This document shows, in pieces, positions 34,152 through 49,100 of a DNA stretch of 64,000 nucleotides; the first letter of the stretch is position 1; each line of letters starts with the position of its first letter. Source of the stretch: Congeria kusceri (taxonomy: Eukaryota > Mollusca > Bivalvia > Myida > Dreissenidae); assembly GCA_027627225.1 (NCBI GenBank), contig CM051027.1, forward strand, positions 89,527,651 to 89,591,650, read 5' to 3'. The notes under the pieces are model-generated. The model did not search any database and was not told the origin of the DNA. It saw nothing but the letters and a program-made list of their open reading frames with translations. The position numbers and the translations under genes were made by a program.

Positions 34152-35227
34152 TATGTATTGGCGCTAATACAATGCCAACTGGTAAAAATACATGTACGTG
34201 CAATTTGAAAAAAAAACAACCAACACATATAATTTATACCTGCAACATCAAATTTAAAGTTGACATCTACTGTTCAAACTGCATTATAAACCACATAAGA
34301 TTGAAGTGTATGTATTTACTGTGCGATAATTAATGGGAAAGGAATCAAATTAAACTAATTATTACATCTATACAAGCTTGATTCTTGTGTTACATACATG
34401 TAAATGTGTTATACATGTATATCGTATAACTAAACATTTAGAACCTGCATACAATTTGCGTGAATATTTATTACTGCGTTTAAGAAAGGCACTCAACCGC
34501 GTTATTTCTGCGAAGCAAAATACTAGTAATATTTCGAAATCGGAAATTTTAATACTGAACACCGTACCAGCACACAGCGTTACTGGTCCTACCTCTGATG
34601 AGGTCCATATTGCGATGATCCAGTGCTTTTATATAGTAATTGACTTTGGGGTGTTTTTTCTGTTGTGACTATGTTTTAATTGAAAACTTTTAAGACAGGA
34701 CAAAATATTCAAAAACCACCCAAACGTAAGCCATTTATCATGGAATATACGCTATTTCTACATTTTTTGAAGTACTATAAAAACAACAAGGTCAAACAAA
34801 TGCATTTCATGTTGGTTTATAGTAATTAATAGGAATTTGGAACAAATTCCAAATGGCGGATTTAAGTTAATGGCCAACAGATACCACATTAATTGGACAT
34901 TATTGTATGACATGACGAAACCAACGAAGAATGGTTGCAGTTTATACATAAATGTTTATTATTTCAATGTAAGTAATTATATTCTTCATTTTGAAGGCCC
35001 GCTGATCATTCGTGTACCTATTAGTTTTTTGGTAATCCATCGGAATATGAATTATCGGTGATACGGTCGAGTTTTCGCCACCATATAGCATAATTATTAT
35101 TTGAATACTTGTAAGTGCATCGAACTTCAGTCGTTGGGCGTGTCGAAACTGAGGATATCCGCAAAGAAACAAACCATCGCTGGACCGTCGTAAGGCGACA
35201 GATGTTGGCGTTGGTTATTATGGTAAT
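34152..35227. other. Intergenic, nothing recognised
   Basis: AT-rich sequence with several short ORFs in both strands, none with a recognisable domain or splice context. Confidence 0.3.
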
Positions 35228-35280
35228 AATGCGACACTGTACGCACATGAATTAAGCCCGGTTTACCCACTACACGCCTC
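35228..35280. repeat. Solo end of the GTGTCGTCC MITE
   Basis: 'gcgacactgtacgcacatgaattaagcccggtttacccactacacgcctc' resembles the right end of the MITEs at 4.28 and 28.36 kb (split here: GCGACACTGTACGCACATG, then TAAGCCCGGTTTACCCACTA). The left half is absent. Confidence 0.6.
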
Positions 35281-36400
35281 TTGTATTTATGGTGTAAATT
35301 GACTTTTGTGAGAATTCGTGTGTGGGAATTTTGCAATCAGTTACACCATTGTGACACAGGCCACTCTTCGACTCCCGCATGATCATAGGCGTAAGCAATA
35401 ACGAGGTGTCGTTGCTTATTACTGTAAAGCTTACTATACTATAATCAAACCAGCTTATCACTTTTCAGAATATTAATATATGATTTTTGTAAGTGGAATT
35501 ATATCATCTTTAATATATTTATTATTTAAATATGCTATTTAAATATGTTCAGTTCATTGTAAACGTTGTAGTCAAGTGCATAAATATGATGCGGATCACA
35601 GTTCCCCTTTGCATCATTTAAAGGCTTTTGTTTTCTGTAAACCTGTATAGCCAGGCTATAAATGTACATTATTGATGAGTGACTCATTGCGTTGTCGAAA
35701 CCTACCTTTTTAGTTGCAAACACAAATATCAAAAAGAAAAGACAAGTTCTGGTCGGTGTGCATTTAGTTACGAAAATCTTATCTGTGCTTTTACCAAAAA
35801 ACAGTGCCCGATTTTCCATACCTGTGTCCATGGATGTGTCCGTGGAAGTAAAAATTAAATTAAATATCGGCCATTAAAATTGTGACAATATTTTGGGGGA
35901 ATGCAGACTTCTAGGGATTAACAATTATGTTTATTCTAAATTAATTGTCGTTATTTATTTATAAAACGATCTTAATAGCAACGTCTGTTCCGAAATTGTT
36001 TTATTTACTATTAAATTTATCGCGCCGTTACCTTAACTGGAAGTAACGGTTTTCAGCAATTGGACCCAGTTACTTTAAGTTCTTCGCATTTGCAAATAAT
36101 GTCATTTAAACCTATGTGGATACCAATAAAAATAAAACACTATAGATCCACACAGAAAAACATGTAGCATGAAAAACTTTACAATTTAGCAAGCTTTCTG
36201 AGAACTGAAACATAAAGCAAAGTTAATCCATGTATTTTAGATACAAAACGATAGTATCAATTTAAAGTTTTGCTTACTCCACTGTAAAGCGCTACTTTAG
36301 ACAAGAAAGATATAACATAAACAATATTGCATTTGTTTAAATAATATTCACCATCGCGTCTGCATCATGACACGCGCGAAGAAATACCTCTGTCTCCCAG
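35281..36400. other. Upstream flank of Tbx1/10, nothing recognised
   Basis: AT-rich intergenic DNA without supported repeats or ORFs. Confidence 0.3.
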
Positions 36401-36800
36401 CCTTCTGACAAAGGCTGATGGCTCCAGAAACTAAGCCGTGTCCCGCCCAGAATTCCATGCTAACTCCGCCCACGTACCTGTGGAAACCAGCTCAGGGCGA
36501 AACACACCAATCAGCGTTTGGTTCCTGCTGTTCGGCTCCAGTCAGGCCCCGCCTTTCTATGCCGCCGTTGATGTACGGGACGTTTTACCGAAAGTGAGTA
36601 TGGGTTGTTAATTCGAATGGGGCGTGTAATTGTTAATTATACTGATTACATGTGCGCAAGGTGCCAAAATAATTTCGAAGTATTCAATAGTGATGCAAAG
36701 GCTGGTGTTGAAACTTATTTAAAGGGGCGGGAAATGAAATGATATTTTTCAATTAGGAACTTCCTTTCACACTTGTCATACGTTCGCGAAATGATTCAAC
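36400..36800 (+). promoter_or_regulatory. Candidate promoter region of Tbx1/10
   Basis: GC-richer than its surroundings. It contains a CCAAT box (36507-36511, ACACCAATCAG), a GC box (GGCCCCGCC, about 36545-36553), and a TATA-like TATTTAAAG (36716-36724) immediately followed by GGGGCGGG (36724-36731). The first coding ATG is at 36953, so a 5' UTR of roughly 200 nt is implied if the TATA-like site is used. Confidence 0.4.
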
Positions 36801-36952
36801 TATCACTTCACTTTCAGTGAGTGTTTTATCACCTCGGATTCCAAAACCTCTTATTGAGATTATCAGCCGGGCTCCGGTAGCCGAAAGATTATTGGACTAT
36901 CAGTGCGCCGCTCGGAGACTTATCACGGGCGCTGGTTTACGTCTTTCTGCAC

Positions 36953-37142
36953 ATGGATGTCAGCACGAACATGTCTCTGCGTGCCAATGCTTTCAGCATC
37001 AGCAGCCTCATGTCCGGCCCTCTCGGAGACCTAGGCTTGTGTGGGTTCGGGTACCCGTTCGTACCGCAGCAGCGGAGTACGGACTGCTCCTTCGACTGGG
37101 GTCAGAATGGCCCTTACGGCAGTGGCATGAAGACAATGGAAG
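36953..37142 (+). CDS. Tbx1: Tbx1/10 exon 1 (N-terminus, eh1-like motif)
   Basis: 63 codons plus one base; donor GAAG|GTGAGC. Holds [21 protein letters not shown] second in-frame Met at residue 7 is an alternative start. Confidence 0.88.
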
Positions 37143-40100
37143 GTGAGCGGAGTTGTGACATGTACTAAACGTCATCAATGATTGTTATTGAATTTATATG
37201 GTAGGAATGCAATATTGTATATTATGATGTTCGTGTTGACAAACTCTGGCACCTGTGTCTGTTTTCATTATTTTATTTCATAATTTCATTTGTCGTCGAA
37301 GTATACGGAAATCAAGACTTAAGCATAAAAAAAATTCCGGTCTTGAGCCGTTCTTTATTTAATATTGAAAATATTTATTGAGTTTATTATAAGCAAATGG
37401 AAGTTACATTTATGCTATGAGCGTAAATATATATTGAATATTCTTGGCTCATAATATAACATGTAACCCGATTGTCAGAATATTGTTCTATTGTATATTG
37501 GCATTTTAAATAGAATTTTACCACGAATTGGGTCAATTATTATTTAAGTAACGTGAATTCTTTGAACGGCTTAGTAATAAGACTTTGTTAGTCGTAATGC
37601 AATGAATGCTCTCAAAATATATAATATAAGATTATTCTGTTTGAAACTCGATTACCGGGTATTAATAACCATGTTGACAAAGTCACACCGTTAAAAAGTC
37701 TGATCTGCAATACGGATAAGTTACAATTAACATAGTTAGTTACGCGTAAATAAAATAATATATTATATGTCATCTAGTTTCAATAAAAACCACAGTGTTT
37801 ATCAAGATTTTTTTGTCTGTATTTTTAATCGATATGTTGAGCCGACATCGCCTTGTTTTAATAGATGTTATAGAATTTATTCTTTTGCGACTTAGAACGC
37901 TGGAAAAAAATAGTTCGTATACTGACGCAGTGGCTGGTTGAGCACATTGCAATATATACTTCTGTATATTATAAATCTTTCGACTCCTGGTGCATAATAA
38001 CTCAATGTAACTTCCGATATTTGAAAAAGAGTGAGAATTGGAAATGATTTCGTTTTAGTGTCAATAAAATCGCGCCGTAAGTGATTAAATAACGTCAATG
38101 TTTCATTGCAAAGAAATACGTTAATGACCTACAGGCAGTCAGAAAATAATTTATGAAAACAATTTTATGACAACGAGAACCGAACTACCATGTGTACTAT
38201 AAAAATATCATGGAACATGTCAAGTGAAATTGTAAAATTGAAAATACCAAAATGCCACAAGGCCAAAAATGCAGCAGCACTGTGTCAAATAAATATTTTT
38301 TTAACTTTTGGTATACATGAACTTGTAGTAGAAATTGTGCAGTTATTTTTTTTAATGAAATATAGGGATAACAAGGTTGGTTTTTTCTTTGCATTTAATA
38401 TTGTGTTCATATAATATAATATTTTACCTGTTAATCGTGTTTTTCAGCATGTTTAATGAACGCCGGAACAGGTCGCCCCCTGTACGACCCCATGCGTCTG
38501 GAGAATCTCGGCGACAGCGCCCTCCCGCGGGGCAACTTGACAGACTCCTTACTAGAGTGTAAAAAGAGCACGGATATTAACCAAAACAATCAAAATGAAC
38601 CGAAAGCAAGTGTGGATTGTTCAATGTGTGATACTGACGTGTCGGACGATGGTTCGAAACCTCTGAACGCCAAACTGGCAGGAGTCTTGTGCCAGCTGGA
38701 GATGAAGTCGCTCTGGGACGAGTTTGACGAGCTGGGAACGGAAATGATCGTCACCAAGGCCGGAAGGTAAGACGTGCGTGCTTTTTTAAAGGGCCTATTT
38801 GTAAGTCGTACATGTACAGTAGTGTTTGCTATTTTAAACAATTGTTTATGCATTCTAGAATAGCAGGAATTGTTAATAGCAGATACATCGCATGATGCTT
38901 TTTGTACTGTAAATAGTAAGACATGTTTCAATGGTCCATTATGTATTAAAGTCGTAAATAGTGTTTGTGTTTTTAGCACACCTGAGCACAATGTACTCAT
39001 GGTGAGCTTTTGTGGTCTCCTTTTGTGCGTCGTGCGTCAACATATTCATTTAATCGACCACTCCTCCCAAACCGCTTGGCAGATTTTCATGACACTTTAC
39101 AGGAATGATACTTGGGTGACCCTCTTTCATAGTTGTTCATATATTTTCGGTCCGCTGCATATGTAGGTCACCAGAGCTAAAAATATATTTCAAAACTGAA
39201 CACGTTAAAAATCTTCTTCTCTGAGACCACAAGGCTTGGAGCTTTCATATTTGATATGTGACATCCTTTAGTGGTCCTCTACAAAGATTGTTCAAATTAC
39301 TCCCCTGGGGTCAAAACTGGCCACGCCCCGGGTGTCACATGGTTTATATAGACTTGTATAGCCAAATGACTTAAAAAAAAATAATCTCAGAAAACGCATG
39401 GCCCAGAGGTTTCATATTTGGTATGTAACATTGTATAGTGGTCCTTTGCAAAGATTGTTCGAATTATGCCCCTGGGGTCCAAACTGGCCACACCCCGAGG
39501 GTCACATGGTTTATGTAGACTTAAATAGCAAAATGAATTTAAAAATCTTCTCTATAACCGGAAGGCCCAGAGGTTTCATATTGGTATGTGACATTGTATA
39601 GTGGTTCTCTAGAAAGATTGTTCAAATGATGCCCCTGTGGTCAAAACTGGCCACACCCCGAGGCTCACATGGTTTATATAGACTTAAATAGCAGAATGAC
39701 TTAAAAAATATTCTCCTCTGAAACCGCAAGGCCCAGAGGTTTCATATTTGGTATGTAACATTTTATAGTGGTCCTCTACAAAGATTGTTCAAATGATGCC
39801 CCTGGGGTGAAAACTGGCCACACTCCGGGGGTCACAATGTTTATATCGACTTAAATAGCAAAATGACTTTAACAATCTTCTCCTCCGAAACCGGAAGGCC
39901 CAGAGGTTTCATATTTGGTATGTAACATTGTATAGTGGTCCTCTACAAAGATTGTTCAAATTACTCCCCTGGGGTCAAAACTGGCCACGCCCCGGGTGTC
40001 ACATGGTTTATATAGACTTGTATAGCCAAATGACTTTAAATCTCAGAAAACGCATGGCCCAGAGGTTTCATATTTGGTATGTAACATTGTATAGTGGTCC

Positions 40101-43100
40101 TTTGCAAAGATTGTTCGAATTATGCCCCTGGGGTCCAAACTGGCCACACCCCGAGGGTCACATGGTTTATGTAGACTTAAATAGCAAAATGAATTTAAAA
40201 ATCTTCTCTATAACCGGAAGGCCCAGAGGTTTCATATTGGTATGTGACATTGTATAGTGGTTCTCTAGAAAGATTGTTCAAATGATGCCCCTGTGGTCAA
40301 AACTGGCCACACCCCGAGGCTCACATGGTTTATATAGACTTAAATAGCAGAATGACTTAAAAAATATTCTCCTCTGAAACCGCAAGGCCCAGAGGTTTCA
40401 TATTTGGTATGTAACATTTTATAGTGGTCCTCTACAAAGATTGTTCAAATGATGCCCCTGGGGTGAAAACTGGCCACACTCCGGGGGTCACAATGTTTAT
40501 ATCGACTTAAATAGCAAAATGACTTTAAAAATCTTCTCCTCTGAAACCGCAAGGCCCAGAGGTTTCATATTTGGTATGGAGCATTGTATAGTGGTCCTCT
40601 ACAAAGATTGTTCATATGATGCCCCTGGGGTCAAAACTGGGCACAACCCGGGGGTTACATGGTTTATATAGACTTAAATAGCAAAATGACTTTAAAAATC
40701 TTCTTCTCTGAAACCGGAAGGCCCAGAGGTATCATATTTGGTATGTGACATTGTATAGTGGTTCTCTAGAAAGATTGTTCAAATGATGCCCCTGGGGTCA
40801 AAACTGGCTACACCCCGGGGATCACAATGTTTATATAGACTTAAATAGCAAAATGACTTTAAAAATCTTCTTTTCTGAAACGGCAAGGCCCAGAGGTTTT
40901 ATATTTGGTATGCAATGATTGTTCAAATGATGCCCATGGGGTCAAAACTGGCCACATCCCGGGCCTCACGTGGTTTATATAGACGTAAGTGGCAAAATTA
41001 CTTTAAAAATATTTTCCTCTGAAATTGCAAGGCCTAGAGGTTTCATTCTTGATATGTGACATCCTCTAGTGGTCCTCTACAAAGTTTGTTCAAATGATGC
41101 CCCTGGGGTGAAAACTGGCCACACCCCGTGGCTAACATGGTTTATATAGACTTAAATAGCAAAAAATCTTATTCTCTGAAACCGCAAGGCCCTGAAGTTT
41201 TGTATTTGATACGTAACAATTATATAATGGTCATCTACAAATATTGTTCAAATTATACCCCTGCGGTAGAAAGTGGCCACGCCCTGTGGGTCACATGGTT
41301 TATATAGACTTTACAAATCTTTGCCTGAAATTGCAAGGCCCAGATCTTTATACTCGGGTAAGTGCTTTCGTGCCATTTGGTCCTCTTGTTATAAGCCATT
41401 ATGATGCCTTTAACGCAGGTGAGCGACCGAGGCCCATCATGGCCCTCTTGTTTTTTAATCGTACACATATTATATATATATATATCCTTTTATTGAACAA
41501 TTTGTATTCATATTTTAATATCAAGATCATCTACCGGTCATGTATATACCCAAAAAAACATCAATGTACATGTATCACTAAGCGTAAATTTATGGGGGCG
41601 TTCTACATTACGACATTCAAACTATTTTGTACCTTTGTCCATAATTGTTAATCATTTTCTAATTTAACAAATCAGTTAAAATAAACTTTATAAATACTGC
41701 AAATCCGTAAGTTTAAAACCTGTTTTAAACGAGTACCGATACACATTATTATAAAGTAAACGGCTTTTAACGGCGCCTTATGATGCTTTGCATCATTGTT
41801 TTTCTTGTATAATTGTTGTATTAGGGTTGAAACATCAGTGTGCATATTTTGGTATTTTTAATAACGTTTAAAGGATGATTATAATAATAAGTATTATTTA
41901 TTATATCTTTTTCTAGACCTAAGCATGCACGCGTAAAACTTGTGACCAGCAATACACAAATGCACAAATCTGTGAACGATTCTCATTTACATTTAACTTT
42001 ACACTCACAAAGACAGAATTTACATTATTAACGTGTTTCTTTGGCAATTTGTAGAACAAAAATGCATCAAATAAGAAATAAAAAATTGCCTACTATCATG
42101 ATTTTGTACATTAATGTCACGTATATAATAGAAATATCGTAAAAATACTCCAAATGATAACAATTACCTCGTTATAAAGATAAAACTCAGAATGTAAAAT
42201 ATAACAAAAAATTAACACGTAATAAGTAACAAGTATAAATGAACTAATATTAAACGTTTTTATTCTCTTACCTACATGACAGTGTATTGAATTTACTATT
42301 CTATATATAGGAATAGCAAAATTTTCCTTAAAAAAAATATTCTGCGTTAAAAGGAAATGGAATACATATTATAGTATCACAAAATTGTACTTGTAGAAAG
42401 TTTTATTTTCATTTTATAATTTATTGTTTTATTATTTTATACTAACAATTTATCTTCCTGAAAATAATTGTCTACACATTTTTTTTCTTGGGTGCGTTTG
42501 TTTCATCATGATACTCAATAATGTGTTTGCCGTCCTGTTCGTTTAATCACGTAGTTGTTGTTTTAAATCACGCAACTAAAATACAATATATTTCAGAGTC
42601 CACTTAAGGTGTCAAACCTGTTGTAGTTGATAATAAAGTTAAATTAAATATTGTTAATGGTTTAATTAGCCACAAGACAGTAGATCAAAAAGGAGTTTTT
42701 GACACGCACATCATTGGCTGTGCCGGCGTTCCCAGAATCTCGCGCCCGTGATTAGGGGCTCCCCTGTGGCCCCGGTATCAGCTCCTGCCGGGGTCTGCAG
42801 TTTAGATAGCCACTGAACTGCATTTTCAGTCTTAATCACCATGAAAATGTGTAAACAAACTGCGAAATCGAGCACACCCGACGATGTCCGGACGATAAAT
42901 CAAGTGCGCCCCACGAAGATCAGACAGTTTCTGCGTACAACTTCATGGTTCAATTAATTACGGTCACGGCTTATTTACTAGCGAAGTTTTGAAGACATTT
43001 TCAAAGATAGCTTCCGTTTAATGCATTTATAAACATCTTAAACTGTGACAAAATCAACACTTGTAGTATTTTAAGCGATTGCCCTTTGCCGCTAAGAATT

Positions 43101-46100
43101 GCATGTGAACAAGTTATGTACAGTGTATTTTGTCTCATCACTGACTTTTTCATATGCTTGATATACTAATAATCCTTTAGTTGTAGGAGCTATATTCCAT
43201 TTCCTGTCTATTACGGTTGCATTATTACACGTTAAACTGGATTTGCAACGGATTGATCGTGTACTACTTCTTTTATCTCTGCTATCGTTGAAGATAATAA
43301 ACAACAATTTAAACAGCAAGAACAACAACAACAACAGCAGCAGCAGCAACAACAACAACAATAATAATAATAATAATAATAATAATTTTCGCCCGTGCTT
43401 ATCTATAATTGTGTCTGAAACAGTCACGGATTTGACTTTCACGCGTTTTGACACTTGCGAACCCAGAAGGACGTCTCACATTATAACAATAATTAGGCCA
43501 TTAATTACCGGCGAGATCGGCTAATTAATCCACCGCGGATTTATCGGCATAAAGATACAGTGTTTTACTCACCAATTCAGGGTCCATAGGGAATCTCTGT
43601 TTTTATCTTCATGTTGCCAGATTATCGAATAAACGGGCTACTGTTTATTGTCACTTCATTAGTGCAGTAATATAGTGTATCATGACCCGCGAAGGGGAAA
43701 CCGTGGTTGGTTTGTTCTAAGTGACAATGTTGTTGCCGGGCTTGTTGTGAAAGGTTATGATATTCGTGACATGTCGTGTAGATTTGAAATTCCTCTGGTC
43801 GGAAGTTGGAACTGTTTTGAAGTCGGAAATTTGCAGTTAAAACAGTTATAATTAATTTTGCAACAACTTCAACAATTATAATTTATTTAATTCTAACTGG
43901 CCAGTCTAAAAAAACTCCTTAATGAGATTTATGTTAGGAAAGACGGCAACGCAGTTTATATAAAACAACAACAACAACAGCAAAATATTAATGTACCATA
44001 CAAAAGTAGTCAAGAAACTTTCGTAGAGATACAAATACCAGATTATTTAAACCCACTATAAGAAGCAATGTTACACTTCCCAGATTTCTTTTGGCGGTTG
44101 CTTTACTATATTCAGTATGCTTTCCTTAATTTTCCAGCTTGCATTTTTTAAACAAAATAGTATAATATTCACAAATTATTAATTTTAAATGCGTTATGAA
44201 TGTATATTGGTCACACCGCAGAATATTAGGTGCATGCATGGGTTTACACAAAATAGTATAATATTCAAAAATTAATAATTTTAAATGTGTTATATATTGG
44301 TCACATCGCAGTATATTAGGTACACGCATATTAGGTACACGCATAAGTATTTTAGTATTCGTTATGTTTGTCAAACAGTTATCAAGAAAACCGCCAATAA
44401 ATTATTTTAAAATGTTTTATTGTCGTTCGATTGCTGCGTTTGAATTTTGTTTTTATTAAAAAAATAATTATCTCATTTCTTACACACAATTATTAAGAAT
44501 TTAGTTTGTACATTATTTTCCTTTCGATCATATACTTAAAAACTTTCGGTAGTTTCACACTTAATATTTTTAGATTTGTTCTTTTTTTCTTAGTTCTGAG
44601 ACGCAAATTGAATTTATTTTGGAAAGTACACACACGTTCAATTTCCGGTATATATACATAATAATAGTCTCGTTTATGAGCATAAATTGAGTACAAATTT
44701 TATATAAATTTAGTCGTTTGTTTTGTTTTGGCAGATTCTGAAATAATCGTCTATTTATATTATCAAGAGTTAATTATTGTTCAAAAGTCATCAGCCGTCC
44801 ATTTCCCCCATTATTATAAAGTATAAAGTATTGTATACGGTATAGAAAAGTAAAGAAAGTCGACAGACATCCAAGTAAATAGCCCGAGCTTTTTTAAATC
44901 CACCGTTCCCAAAATGTTCTCTACGCCAGGAGATGCGATGCTTATAGATGATGCCATCGCCACCATACGACTGTATATCCCGGTTTCCAATTAGCGAGTT
45001 TCCTCCTCGCTAGCACCATAATGTCAACAAATGCACCTGGAGCACCGGGCCGCTGATTGAAAAACACAACATTGAAAACGGCAATATATACACACGGGGG
45101 CGTAAATCGTTCGCCCGTCCGAAGCATCGTTATTTTTAATTAGTTCAATTAATCCATGTTGATATTTTGCGGCGGTTGCTGGTATTGTGCGTACTTACCG
45201 TGTGAGGAATCTGACCATCCAAAGATATATTATGGATTTTTTGTGTGGTCTAAAGCCTTATTCGCAAAAATATTGTTTCAAAACAACGTTACGTGTATTG
45301 ACGTAAACTGCACATGTGATGCAGTTGAACATTTTGGTCTTTGTGTCCACAGGTCATCATTACATCTTGTTACAACTGTATACCCAAACAATAAATATTT
45401 GAGCGTAACTTTTATAAACGCATACCGCACACATTTACATAGGCATACCTATTCTTATCGTGTTGTGTTGTTAAGGTGACAACTGTTATTGCTTTACTAT
45501 GTTTATCCATTTTTAAGTCAATCTCTTTGCAAAACAAATACAATGGTTATATAAGATTAATTTTGTTGAAAACATTGTCTACTTCTTTTAAATATACCGG
45601 CATATTTGTGTACATGGCCAATTCACATGTTGTAAGGTTAATACATTTGAAAATCAAAATGAAAATCTAGAAAGTATTATGTACGATCTTACACCAGGCA
45701 TATTGACATAAATACAAATAACCAATTAAGTTTTTTACCAAGTATTTCGATTTAAACTGGAATAAAACTTTATAAAAAATCTTGCTGTGAAACGCATAAT
45801 TTGCTATTTTTGAATTGGAAAAAAGTTGTGTATTTAGAGTAAAAACCTCAGATACACGTATATACATTGACTCGACGTTTGTTTAGGTTACACAACACTT
45901 ATAAATTATGCAAAGTTGACACTCGTGTGTGTTGATTGCTTTCGTCATGTTTATGTTTATATATGCTTTCACGTTATTTTTTTCATTCCACCTGCTTATT
46001 TTAAAATATAATTCAAATAAATGATCGTACATTCACACTTTAACATGTATTACCAGAGATGAAAATAAAAACGGGGATGATTGCCCTCCTTGTCAAACAT

Positions 46101-49100
46101 CGATTTTTTTTATCGATAACAAGAGTACTTTGATTTTGTTATCAAAGTGCTTTGATTTTAATACATGCCTTTTAATTATTAAATATTTTATGACGTTAAT
46201 AATTTTACTGAAATCAATGCAGATCCGACATTATACATGTATCGACTACTCTTTCAAAGTCGACAGACGCTCGCTATATAATTTATTTCCTAAACTTATG
46301 TTTTGACATAATAATGGCAGATACTGATTAACGCAATCAGATTTCTTTAAATTTAAAAAATCATATTTTCAAACCGTGTGTCAAATCGGTTTCTGCGAGA
46401 ATATGAACAAGTTCAAAGAATATTGACCACATTTATTGTTCAACAGTGCATGGTTGCCAATAACAGTTAACATGTAACGAACCTTTCACTATGGTTGTTT
46501 GTATGTTTTCTTCAGAAATAAAGACAAATTAAATACGTATTAGTAAAATATTTGGGAAGAAATGCTGTGTTTTAGCGCTAGACATGCAAAAACTTTACAG
46601 CTTTTAACAACAACAAAACAACAACAAAACAACAACAACCAAACAAACAAATGAAACGAAAAACAAACAAACAAACCACGCAGCATTATAAAATGATTGA
46701 GGTCTTATTCACCTGTTGTAAGGAAAATAACACAGAAGCTGCATGCACACGTTGATTCCATGACCATTATGCTGATCTCGTAAGCAAACGTTCACTCGCG
46801 CAATTCACCTTACATTTTGATGCATGCGATAGCTAAGCACTGCATGCAAGACTAATTTGCAGCTCTTGACATGTATCTGATAGCAGTTTCAGGGAAAGCA
46901 ATAGCATCAACAATTTTACAGTACAAAGAACTTGTTTTTAGTCGTACATGCTCGATCCATCAATAAATTACGACGAGAAACCGCCTTCTCGTGATATCTA
47001 CTTTCTTCCTATCGCCGTTGAGTCTGTTCAACAAATGCAATCGTTTGGTTCGCTTGCTTGTATGTTAATATTGTGACCCATGCCAGCAAAATTTACCGAA
47101 CTATTTTTTTCTCTTTCTTCAGGCGGATGTTTCCGACATTTCAAGTGCGGTTATTCGGCATGGACAGTGCGGCAGATTACATGGTGATGATGGACTTTGT
47201 TCCGTGTGATGATAAAAGATACAGGTATTTGATAACCCAACGATCTACCGTACGATTACTCATTACAGCGAGGCCTTTCATCTTTAAAAGATACCAATTT
47301 ACGATGAATACAATCCAGCTCAATGCTCTAAACTATGATGACGGCATAATCCAATCTTCTATGAAAATAAAATGTGTTACTATTTACATTATATGAATAA
47401 TATTAATGTTTATATAACATTACATTATAGTTTTGCTATTATTCTTAACACTGTCAGCATTGTATTTAATTGGTTAACTAGACAATATTTAACACGTTTC
47501 AGAGTGTATGGTGGTTTTCAAACAAGCTTATGAACACCTCTTATGACTGCTTCCGCCTGCATAAATCTATAACTGTTCAAATGTATGCACAATCACAAGG
47601 CAGTGTTTGAGCGTTACATGCTGAACGCCCTGGGTCACCCCGAATATATGGCTGTCAAAAAACGTACACATTTCGTACAATATTTCATATAAAACTGATA
47701 AAAAATTAAAACCATATTAAAACCGTCCCCAAGTAAAGTTTGATCAGTTATTGACGTCCGGAATTGGTGTCCGTTTTGTACTCCCCCAAGCCCGTATTTG
47801 GACGATGTTAATAGTGGCATATCCATAGATGATCTTACATTTATTTTAATGCTGTTTGCAGATGATATGGTTATCCTTGGGAAAACCCCAACAGATCTCC
47901 AACATAGTCTAAATCTTTTACAAAATTACTGTCATACGTGGGGACTTGAAGTAAACCCGGACAAAAGTAAAGTTGTAGTGTTCAGAAAACGGGGTCCTTT
48001 AAAGCTTGATGAAAAGTGGTTTTACAATAACATCCCATTAGAAACTGTAGACAATTTCAACTATTTAGGAACTGTTTTTAACTATACAGGTAGCTACATA
48101 CTTAATTGTGAAACCATTTCTGGCAAAGGACTAAAGGCTCTAAATACCCTTACGAACAATATCAAAACAGCCCTTCTAAAACCTAGTACCACATGTCAAT
48201 TATTTGACGCATTTGTAGGATCAGTATTGAGCTACGGTTGTGAAGTATGGGGTTTTGGCAAATCTGCAAAAGTAGAGAGAATTCATTAAAATTTTTGTAA
48301 AAACCTTCTTAAAGTAAAACAATCTACATGTTCAATTGCTGTTTACGGAGAACTTGGCCGATATCCACTGTATATCACTAGACACACACGCATTATTAAA
48401 TATTGGTTAAAAATATTAAATAGCGACAATATTATTATTAAGAAGTTATACCAAGCATTGTTAGATGATTGCATTAAAGGTAAATCTAACTGGTTAACCA
48501 ATGTTAAATCTCTTTTAGATAGTAGTGGTTTCTCATATGTTTGGGTTACCCCCTATCTAGTTAATACGAATTGTTTCCATCTAGATTTTAAACAAAGACT
48601 GCTAGATCAATTTAAACAGTCGTGGTATACTGCTGTTAATAACAGTCGAATTTTGTGCACTTATAAGCTGTTTAAAATTGATTTTGACTTTGAATATTAT
48701 CTTGATAAAATACCTTTAAGATATCGTATTGCATTATCTAAACTGAGAGTGTCATCTCACCAATTAAAAATAGAAACAGGCCGACACGGCAATAACAGAA
48801 TCGAACATTGTAACAGATATTGCACTTCTTGCAATAAAATTGATTTGGAAGACGATTATCATTTTATATGCATTTGTCCCCAGTATAGTGACATTCGGAA
48901 GACATATTTAAATAAATATTACTATACTAAACCTAGTGTGGTCAAATTTATTAGCCTATTTAAATCAAAAAATTATAAAACAGTATTGAATTTGTGTAAA
49001 TATACATACCATGCTTTTAACAGACGAAAAGGTATGATTAATACTGTACAATAGTTGCAATAATGTGTGTTCTCTACAGTTGCATATATTAGTGTACATA

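Noticed and set aside
36817..37146. Longer alternative frame over Tbx1/10 exon 1
   Set aside because: It is a shadow frame; the frame at 36953 connects in phase to seven more exons with T-box homology.
39398..41651. ORFs inside the 165-bp array
   Set aside because: They are repeated copies of the same satellite frame with no domain, interrupted in most units.
43092..43524. Leu-rich (minus) and Asn/Ser-rich (plus) ORFs
   Set aside because: Both are readings of the CAA/CAG/ATA microsatellite inside a Tbx1/10 intron.
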